Origin: CAZBWE01 sp964581905
GTDB taxonomy: Bacteria; Planctomycetota; Phycisphaerae; Sedimentisphaerales; Anaerobacaceae
Assembly (NCBI GenBank): GCA_964581905.1
Contig: CAZOQJ010000045.1
Location: forward strand, 1-17,009
Reading direction: 5' to 3'
DNA: 17,009 nt
Part shown: piece by piece, positions 7,658 to 13,373 of the stretch
Layout of the letters: each line of letters opens with the position of its first letter
Position numbering within the stretch: position 1 is the stretch's first letter
Program-made: the position numbers and the translations under genes
The notes under the pieces: generated by a model
Seen by the model: only the letters and a program-made list of their open reading frames with translations
Databases searched by the model: none
Told to the model about the DNA's origin: nothing

Positions 7658-9205
7658 TTATCGTTCTTGTCGCCACGCGTCAGAACTTTCCGCCCCTGCG
7701 GTTGCGCCGGTGAAGGGAATATGAACTTCAATTTTTTCGGACCGGCGTACTGCTCGTGCAAGTGCATTTGGGCTGACTTTCACAGGACTCTTAACCAATT
7801 CAGGAACACTGTAAGTCTGAAGCAATGAATCGTAGTATGCAGGGTCTTTTTGTGGAAGAATAAACGGCTTATATACACTCCCATCCTTATCAACATAGCT
7901 GAAATAGATTCGTGTAAACAGCCCATCCCGCCGCTTGCTGCTGAAAACCAGCCACCGGCTATTGCTGGAGAAGCTGTGCCAGGATTCTGAGAACTCACTG
8001 TTGATTATGAGCTTATGATACTGACCGGTCTGCAAATCCATCATATAAAGGTCGCTGCTGGGCTGATAAACGGGGAAGCAGCCGTATTCACACATACAGA
8101 ATACCAGAAACCTGCCATCCGGTGAAATACGGGGACACAAAATGCTCATTCCTGTTTCTTCTGTTGAAAGAACTGTCTCAGGCTGGCCCCATTCGTCTGT
8201 TTCCACATCATAACTGATTCGCATCAAATTGTATTTGACTTCATCGTAATGCTCAGGTGGCACTTTGTTGCGGTCGGTCCACAATATTGGTGCACTGCAA
8301 TAATAAAGGTATCGGCCGTCCGGAGACCATGTCGGATATGTTTCCAGTTTATCTTTTTCGGATAAACTTGGTGCCGCTTTTGTTTTCTGACTGCCAACTA
8401 TGTAGTAGCATATGGCTGAGTCGAGGTCAACGACATCACGAATTTCCTTTGTGTATTCATGAAAGAACTGCCAAACCTTATTCATGGAGTATGCTGCCAG
8501 CCGGCCACTCGGATGCCATGATGTATAACCCCACCTTGTGCCGATTTTAGCGACATTTTTGTCTATTGCCATCAATGTTGAACTGCCATGGGTATCGCTG
8601 CGAATACCTATTGTCATGCGCCTGCTGTCATTATTTAAAAATGTATGGCAGTTAAGACAGCCTTCGCCGAACGAACGACCGTGCAAAATCAGCCTATTAT
8701 CATAATTACCGAGGTTGCGCTGGTAGATGCCAATTTTTCTCCACCAGTTAAATATCGGCTTCATAAAGCGATACACAAGATAGGAGTCTATTTCTTCATG
8801 GGTAATCCTGTTGCTTATTTTTTCATACCGGCTCCATTCGTTGTCCTTATCTTTTACGTAAATGTCAAAGAGCAGTTCCTGCCCTTGATTCTTGGTTAAA
8901 AGCTGTTTCCATTTTTCCGGCGGTATTTTAATGCTGCCGGTTTTGCTGAATACATCAAAAGGTTCTCCATTTGTCGAGTTTATTTTGACCAGGTATGCTG
9001 AGCCGGGCTCAAGGACCATAAAGTTCAGAGGTGCTATATTGGGTGGAATAACCGTTCCTGTGTAATCCGGTTTAATTTTTGCTGCCCTTGAGATGGACTT
9101 ATATTCCTTGATAACTACTGTTTTCACTCGCTCGATGCGCCACAACACCAGCGCTATTGCAACAATCAAAAAAATCAGTATTAGATAACCGGATTGTTTC
9201 TTCAT
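7658..9205 (-). CDS. Membrane-anchored beta-propeller (PD40/TolB-like) protein with c-type heme motif
   Basis: A 515-residue protein. Residues 7-22 are a single hydrophobic segment acting as uncleaved anchor or signal, placing the rest outside the cytoplasm. A beta-rich region follows (~50-120). Then comes a covalent c-heme motif, CLNCH (C183, C186, H187), and a propeller whose blades are marked by SWHPSGR (229-235), WSPDGR (293-298), ISPDGR (360-365) and SFSSNSR (411-417). Blade count is lower than in full TolB, with degenerate blades between. A second cysteine cluster (C370, C372, C376) is odd for an exported protein. Start ATG overlaps the stop of the upstream DUF6057-like gene (ATGA), implying translational coupling and joint function. 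Similar proteins are sometimes annotated as cytochrome c biogenesis or TolB-like; that name is not evidence of function. Role unknown. Redox sensing or heme-dependent assembly at the membrane is a guess. Confidence 0.8.
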   Translation of the reverse strand: MKKQSGYLILIFLIVAIALVLWRIERVKTVVIKEYKSISRAAKIKPDYTGTVIPPNIAPLNFMVLEPGSAYLVKINSTNGEPFDVFSKTGSIKIPPEKWKQLLTKNQGQELLFDIYVKDKDNEWSRYEKISNRITHEEIDSYLVYRFMKPIFNWWRKIGIYQRNLGNYDNRLILHGRSFGEGCLNCHTFLNNDSRRMTIGIRSDTHGSSTLMAIDKNVAKIGTRWGYTSWHPSGRLAAYSMNKVWQFFHEYTKEIRDVVDLDSAICYYIVGSQKTKAAPSLSEKDKLETYPTWSPDGRYLYYCSAPILWTDRNKVPPEHYDEVKYNLMRISYDVETDEWGQPETVLSTEETGMSILCPRISPDGRFLVFCMCEYGCFPVYQPSSDLYMMDLQTGQYHKLIINSEFSESWHSFSSNSRWLVFSSKRRDGLFTRIYFSYVDKDGSVYKPFILPQKDPAYYDSLLQTYSVPELVKSPVKVSPNALARAVRRSEKIEVHIPFTGATAGAESSDAWRQER

Positions 9206-11169
9206 TTCATTATTTTTGGAAGTTCAAAAATATAATAGAAAAAATAACTCTTTCCGAAATTTGATACGAGAGCGTCCCTGGCATTTTGTATGTTGCGCTG
9301 GTTGCGAGAGTAAATCCTGCTAAATTCTGCGCCCTGCATTATGGTTTCTGGCTGGAGTTGCCAGCCGTGCAGGTCCATCTTCTTACCGCCTGTGCCCATA
9401 ATATAGATTACAATCGCTTCCTCGTAATATTGCGGCAATCTATTGTAGCCTATCTCGTTGAGGCGACCGATATTTTCTATGAGCTTTCCTGTCTGGCCGG
9501 TTAACAGATAAAAGGCCATCATATATTCAAACGCCATCTTGTTATTCTTATTTTTATCCAGAAGCTGATAAAAAAAAGCATCTGCCTCAAGCGCAGAACG
9601 GTCGCTGTCTTTTTCTATCATAACCGAGCGTATGTGTTGAATTGTTTTGTCGTTGGCCAGTTCAGGGTCATCTTCGAGGTGCTGAAGCATCTCTCGCCCG
9701 CGATGGCCGAATATCAAATCCTTGCTTAATACTCTTAAAAATACCTTTGCGGCCTCCACCTGACCTTTGGCCAGCTTTATTTTCGCGAGCTGTTCAAGAA
9801 TTAAAGGACTATTTCCAACAATTTCCATAAATTCAAAAGCGTCTTTTTCGGAGCCGCCGGTGTATCCAAGTTTCAAAAGCAGCTCGCTGCTTTTCATAAA
9901 TCTCCTTGCGGCAAGTTTTTTGGGGTCGATATTAGTAAGCAGCAAAGCTGGGAGCTGTTGTGGGTAACAGAACATTTCATCACCAAGCCTGCCGGTATAA
10001 TACAGCGCCCGGTTGATGTCGTGAATACAGAAAGCATCATATGATTCAGGCCGAATTCGGCGAGCAGTCTGGAGAACTTCAGGCCACATCCTCTGGTGTG
10101 CAAAGTAGTCTACCTGCACCAGTTTCTTCTTTGTACCATCGAATGAAGCAAAAATGCTTACAACGAGAATAGCAGCCAGCAAAGTTGCTTCTATGGCCCA
10201 TTTAACTTTGTTATTTTGGGAAAATCGCCATACCCCTGATTTTTTACTTTTTACTTTTAACTTTTTACTTTTAACTTTTGACTTCCATCCCCATAACCCC
10301 ACTACAAATAACACCAGTGGGAAGAAAAAATAGATACAAATTGCGGTAAGCCGCGGGTCATACTCTAATGGAACCTCGAACAATTTCTGATATATAATTT
10401 CAGTTTCTAAACCAAAAATATATCTGAGGACGAGATAGTGGGTTAGCTGAGTTGTGCCGATTGCCGTTGTCAGAAATAGCACGCTGAGGATTCTGCGCCG
10501 TCTGACAAAAAGTTCATGAATCGCTGCCAGAAATGCAAAGATAAAAATTGCACTAACGGCAATATAATACAGCATGGCAAACATAACCAAAAACACCAAC
10601 ATTCTGGTAATACTGTTGCGTGGAGATAACTTTTCATACGCAACCGTGAACCAGAGTGCTGCCAGCAAAGCTATAAAAGCGGTTAATTGACTATCATAAC
10701 GATTATGTATCATCAGTAACATAGCCGCTGGTATATAGCATATGAGCTTTAATACCTGTCCTGTCTGGGTTTGTGGTGTCACAAACATACTGATAAGCAT
10801 CCTGGTGGCAATGTACAAAGAAAGGGCAACTGCTGTGACAACCAATGCCCCCAGCCATGAGAAGTAATAAAGTTGTGACAAAAACCCCCCTATATATTCG
10901 ACTACACCGCCTGGGTAACTCAGCGAACTCCTGAGAAACTCCCAGTCCACTGAAAAAGCCGGATAAGCTGTGAAAGTTCCGAAGCCGTGATAAATAAGAC
11001 GGGGTTCAATAAATAGCCAGACATACAGGTAGAAGCATGCGAAAAATATTATGGAACCAACAGGTATGTTCCGGTTTCGCCTGCTGCCCCCCCACGTCTT
11101 CTTGTCGAAGACAAGAGCGGGGGGAGACGCAGAGGCACGCCAGGATATTTTGGGCTCGGTGGAGCACAT
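9202..11169 (-). CDS. DUF6057-like polytopic membrane protein with TPR-like C-terminal half
   Basis: A 655-residue protein. The N-terminal half has about eight hydrophobic segments (near 38-55, 98-126, 140-156, 162-177, 188-218, 228-250, 275-293, 325-342). The conserved-looking stretch is IEPRLIYHGFG...YPGGVVEYIGGFLSQLYYFSWLGAL (54-109). The C-terminal half (~345-655) is soluble and helical, with TPR-like repeats, and its side of the membrane is unclear. I recognise the pattern as DUF6057, best known from Bacteroidota, where it neighbours a propeller protein as here. Function is undescribed to my knowledge. Two oddities: the first ~36 residues are low-complexity and span a GC-rich palindrome with no good ribosome-binding site, so the natural start is uncertain; and residues 296-310 (KSKVKSKKLKVKSKK) are encoded by a six-unit heptanucleotide repeat between two membrane segments. 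Downstream start overlaps by ATGA with the heme-propeller gene. Confidence 0.8.
   Translation of the reverse strand: MCSTEPKISWRASASPPALVFDKKTWGGSRRNRNIPVGSIIFFACFYLYVWLFIEPRLIYHGFGTFTAYPAFSVDWEFLRSSLSYPGGVVEYIGGFLSQLYYFSWLGALVVTAVALSLYIATRMLISMFVTPQTQTGQVLKLICYIPAAMLLMIHNRYDSQLTAFIALLAALWFTVAYEKLSPRNSITRMLVFLVMFAMLYYIAVSAIFIFAFLAAIHELFVRRRRILSVLFLTTAIGTTQLTHYLVLRYIFGLETEIIYQKLFEVPLEYDPRLTAICIYFFFPLVLFVVGLWGWKSKVKSKKLKVKSKKSGVWRFSQNNKVKWAIEATLLAAILVVSIFASFDGTKKKLVQVDYFAHQRMWPEVLQTARRIRPESYDAFCIHDINRALYYTGRLGDEMFCYPQQLPALLLTNIDPKKLAARRFMKSSELLLKLGYTGGSEKDAFEFMEIVGNSPLILEQLAKIKLAKGQVEAAKVFLRVLSKDLIFGHRGREMLQHLEDDPELANDKTIQHIRSVMIEKDSDRSALEADAFFYQLLDKNKNNKMAFEYMMAFYLLTGQTGKLIENIGRLNEIGYNRLPQYYEEAIVIYIMGTGGKKMDLHGWQLQPETIMQGAEFSRIYSRNQRNIQNARDALVSNFGKSYFFYYIFELPKIMK
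10242..10283 (-). repeat. Six-unit heptanucleotide tandem array inside the DUF6057-like gene
   Basis: Read on the + strand the units are TTTTACT, TTTTACT, TTTAACT, TTTTACT, TTTAACT, TTTGACT: six contiguous heptamers, consensus TTTWACT, 42 bp in all. On the coding strand the array (AGTWAAA units) encodes residues 296-310, a lysine/serine-rich stretch in a loop between membrane segments. Confidence 0.9.
11087..11125. repeat. GC-rich palindrome in the 5' end of the DUF6057-like gene
   Basis: TCTTGTC (11100-11106) pairs perfectly with GACAAGA (11110-11116) around a GAA loop. A run of seven C (11087-11093) faces a run of six G (11119-11124) outside it. The hairpin lies within codons ~15-28 (SPPALVFDKKTWGG), just before the first membrane segment. 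It looks like an inserted short palindromic element rather than conserved protein sequence. Confidence 0.7.
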
Positions 11170-11221
11170 TGTAATTATTTCTGCCAGCGGTTACGTAACA
11201 CTGCCTTTTAATCGTACATAT

Positions 11222-12334
11222 TTATACGTCAGCTTGAATTGCAGCCGTTGCCTCGATTTCGACGAGCAGGTCGTCACGACAAATATCAGCTATGGCAGTT
11301 AGAGTCGGCCAGGCCAAATCGCTCCATTGATGGCAAAAAAGCTTTTCGATTTCCGCCGTTTTGCAATAGGCAATGGCCTGAACGACATCACCGTCGTCGC
11401 ATTGCATTTCGTGTAGAACCGCTCGTACATTGTTGATTGATTCTTCGATTTGTTTTTTAGCATCTCCGATATACTTCGTTTTACCATCTTCACCAATAGA
11501 AGCTGTGCCGGAGACATACACTGTATTTGCTGCTTGGCTAGTCGCCTTTGAAGCACGTGAGAACGCTGAGCCGTATTTTAAAGCCGAATCCTGACTTCCA
11601 CCTGCTTCAAGATACTCCAGCGCATTCTCAGGCTTAATCACGGCGATAAGGTCCATTGCAGGAACCACTCCATTGTGGGGCGCAACACCTATTCCTGTGC
11701 TGGCAGGCAGTTTATTGATACCCCTTTTTGGGGCGATAAGCCCGCGCTCAACGAAAAACTTATTTCTCACACTGTTAAAATCGTCATACCATGAGAGGAT
11801 GTCACCAAGCCATATCCATGTGCGCGACACTGAAAGCATGTTGGTGTGTGCTTGTTTTAGAATCAACTCGGCTTTTTCGAACATTTCCTGTGCCTGGTCG
11901 GTTAGACATCCGTCTTTGCTGGAAGATATGCCTGAAAGTGTAAGGTACTCGCCCCGGCCGTTGCGTAAAATTCGTCCGCATGGCTGACCTTCCAAACGCA
12001 GAATCTCCGGTATTCCACAGCCGCCGACAGCGTGTACCTGCGCACCGGCGAGCTGCCCGTTTATTCCTTCCGGAACAGCCAGCCAGGCTGGCTCAACACC
12101 ATCATCAAACGGGTCATATACACGGGTTCTTATCGAACGGGCAATGTCTAAAGCGTTAGGGGTGCCAAACGCTCGCTCCTGGAATATTCGCACATTGTTC
12201 GAGTCCAAAACTTTCCTGATACCCGAAAAAAGCTCCTCTGCCTGTAATTTTGCCGGTGTATCTGGGGTTGCCAGTGCCGTGATGTAAACCTCAATTGCGT
12301 CCTTCGCCTTAATTGTGCGAGTATTTATTTGCAT
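11222..12334 (-). CDS. Multi-domain Rid-fold (YjgF/UK114) protein, chorismatase-like
   Basis: A 370-residue protein built from Rid-type units, where ordinary RidA is a single ~130-residue unit. Residues ~126-232 (EYLTLSGISSS...ASTGIGVAPHNGVVPAMDLIAV) and ~268-368 (ANTVYVSGTASIGEDG...LLVEIEATA) each follow the Rid pattern of a YVSG-type strand, two helices and a closing VEIE-type strand. Residues ~1-115 may be a degenerate third unit (EVYITALATPDTPAKLQAEELFSGIRKVL). This tandem arrangement and length resemble chorismatases (FkbO/Hyg5 type), which hydrolyse chorismate to dihydroxycyclohexadiene or hydroxybenzoate products. Glu359/Glu361 near the end fall where Rid and chorismatase active sites place an acidic residue. 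I cannot confirm chorismate specificity. It precedes the DUF6057-like gene by 52 bp and may share its transcript. Start ATG has only a weak GAGAA-type ribosome-binding site. Confidence 0.75.
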   Translation of the reverse strand: MQINTRTIKAKDAIEVYITALATPDTPAKLQAEELFSGIRKVLDSNNVRIFQERAFGTPNALDIARSIRTRVYDPFDDGVEPAWLAVPEGINGQLAGAQVHAVGGCGIPEILRLEGQPCGRILRNGRGEYLTLSGISSSKDGCLTDQAQEMFEKAELILKQAHTNMLSVSRTWIWLGDILSWYDDFNSVRNKFFVERGLIAPKRGINKLPASTGIGVAPHNGVVPAMDLIAVIKPENALEYLEAGGSQDSALKYGSAFSRASKATSQAANTVYVSGTASIGEDGKTKYIGDAKKQIEESINNVRAVLHEMQCDDGDVVQAIAYCKTAEIEKLFCHQWSDLAWPTLTAIADICRDDLLVEIEATAAIQADV

Positions 12335-12422
12335 ATCTTATTTCTCGTTACTAACTTCATAACATTGGTTTTTTAAGACCAATTCACTATGTATCCATAT
12401 TATATAAGCTCACACACTCCCT

Positions 12423-12441
12423 CAGCCGTCTGGTTCGGCTG
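12423..12441. repeat. Small hairpin in the leader of the Rid-fold gene
   Basis: CAGCCG (12423-12428) and CGGCTG (12436-12441) form a 6 bp perfect stem with a 7 nt loop. It lies in the predicted ~120 nt 5' leader and has no T-run on the - strand, so it is not an obvious terminator for purQ. CTGGTT occurs three times nearby (12430, 12439, 12452). Confidence 0.5.
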
Positions 12442-12460
12442 GTTTCTCCATCTGGTTCTA

Positions 12461-12488
12461 ATTTTACCGTAATACGTTGGATAGTCAA
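12461..12488 (-). promoter_or_regulatory. Sigma70-type promoter for the Rid-fold/DUF6057/heme-propeller unit
   Basis: On the - strand TTGACT (12488-12483) is followed after 16 bp by TAAAAT (12466-12461); both boxes are 5/6 to consensus. Transcription would start near 12454, ~120 nt before the Rid-fold ATG. A perfect 13 bp palindrome, ATTTAA-C-TTAAAT (12490-12502), abuts the -35 box and could be an operator or AT-rich upstream element. Apart from this promoter and the small leader hairpin, the 225 bp spacer (12335-12559) holds no gene I can see. A further TATAAT (12404-12399) in it lacks a good -35. Confidence 0.5.
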
Positions 12489-12559
12489 GATTTAACTTAA
12501 ATGGTTTAATCAGGTTTTGCATTGTCATATATCACGCCTTTTTTCAGACAAAAATATGG

Positions 12560-13363
12560 CTAAAAGTTTTGTTTTATGAACTTAACGGCGTTATTGAAAA
12601 TGGTCATCCCATCACCGTCTTTCGTCCCTCGTCCTTCGTCCTTTGTCCTTCGTATTCGAGACCAGTGTGGATGCTGGGTTTTTCTAACGTGTCTTTCCGG
12701 ATGCGGCATAAGACCTAAGACCCTGCCGGTGCTGTCTGTCAGGCCGGCTATCGAATCTACTGAGCCGTTTGGATTAACCGGGTATTCACCTTCGTTGCCG
12801 TCTTTATCTACATACTTAAATGCAATCTGTTTCTCGTCCTTAAGTTTTTCAAGAGTTTGCTGGTCTTTAGTAACAACTTTGCCCTCGGCGTGGGCGACTG
12901 GAAGATAGATTTGTCTGCCCGGCTCGATAAAAATGCACTTATCGGTTTGCGGAGATAAATATACCCATCTATCCTCGAATTTACCGCTGTCATTATAAGT
13001 TATTGTAACTTTTTCCTGTTTGCTTGTTGAATTGCCCGGCAGGATTCCTGCCTTGACCAGCACCTGAAAGCCGTTACAGATTCCGAGTACCAATTTGCCG
13101 TCATCGATAAATTTTCGTATCGGTTCGTACAGGTGGTGCACAATTTGGTTAGCCAGAATTTTGCCGGCTGCTACATCGTCGCCGTAGCTGAAGCCGCCGG
13201 GAAAAACAACTATCTGGTATTGGTTGAGCAGATTTTTATCTTCGATTATCCTGTTTATATGCACACGCTCAGCTTTTGCCCCTGCTAATTCGAGGGCGTA
13301 CTCGGTTTCCATATCACAATTTATCCCTGCTGCTCGCAAGACTATCGCATTTGCCTGTACCAT
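12560..13363 (-). CDS. purQ: Phosphoribosylformylglycinamidine synthase, glutaminase subunit PurQ
   Basis: A 267-residue class I glutamine amidotransferase. It hydrolyses glutamine and passes ammonia to PurL for the fourth step of de novo purine synthesis (FGAR to FGAM, ATP-dependent, cytosolic). The nucleophile is C96 in LGICNGFQ. The His-Glu pair is H221 and E223 in LMPHPERH, and the oxyanion segment is VFPGGFSYGDD (53-63). ATG lies 10 bp after the purL stop, with AAAGAGAT upstream, so the two form one operon. It is longer than the ~227-residue PurQ of B. subtilis. The C-terminal QHPHW..DGMTIFNNAVKF arrangement seems normal for the longer type, but residues 236-250 (RIRRTKDEGRGTKDG) are encoded by a heptanucleotide tandem array. 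This probably adds a surface linker far from the active site. Confidence 0.95.
   Translation of the reverse strand: MVQANAIVLRAAGINCDMETEYALELAGAKAERVHINRIIEDKNLLNQYQIVVFPGGFSYGDDVAAGKILANQIVHHLYEPIRKFIDDGKLVLGICNGFQVLVKAGILPGNSTSKQEKVTITYNDSGKFEDRWVYLSPQTDKCIFIEPGRQIYLPVAHAEGKVVTKDQQTLEKLKDEKQIAFKYVDKDGNEGEYPVNPNGSVDSIAGLTDSTGRVLGLMPHPERHVRKTQHPHWSRIRRTKDEGRGTKDGDGMTIFNNAVKFIKQNF
12616..12657 (-). repeat. Six-unit heptanucleotide tandem array near the 3' end of purQ
   Basis: On the + strand the units are CGTCTTT, CGTCCCT, CGTCCTT, CGTCCTT, TGTCCTT, CGTATTC: six contiguous heptamers, consensus CGTCCTT, 42 bp. On the coding strand (AAGGACG units) it encodes residues 236-250 of PurQ. Arrays with this motif are familiar as low-complexity insertions in various bacterial genomes. 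Here it sits in-frame in an essential gene. Confidence 0.9.
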
Positions 13364-13373
13364 ATTTATCTCT

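Noticed and set aside
10242..10283. The tandem array as a CRISPR-like or phage attachment repeat.
   Set aside because: Units are 7 bp with no spacers, and the array is in-frame inside a gene; no integrase or cas gene is present.
12576..12908. 110-codon + strand frame starting MNLTALLKMVIPSPSF.
   Set aside because: Antisense to purQ; its PSSFVLR stretch is just the heptamer array read on the other strand.
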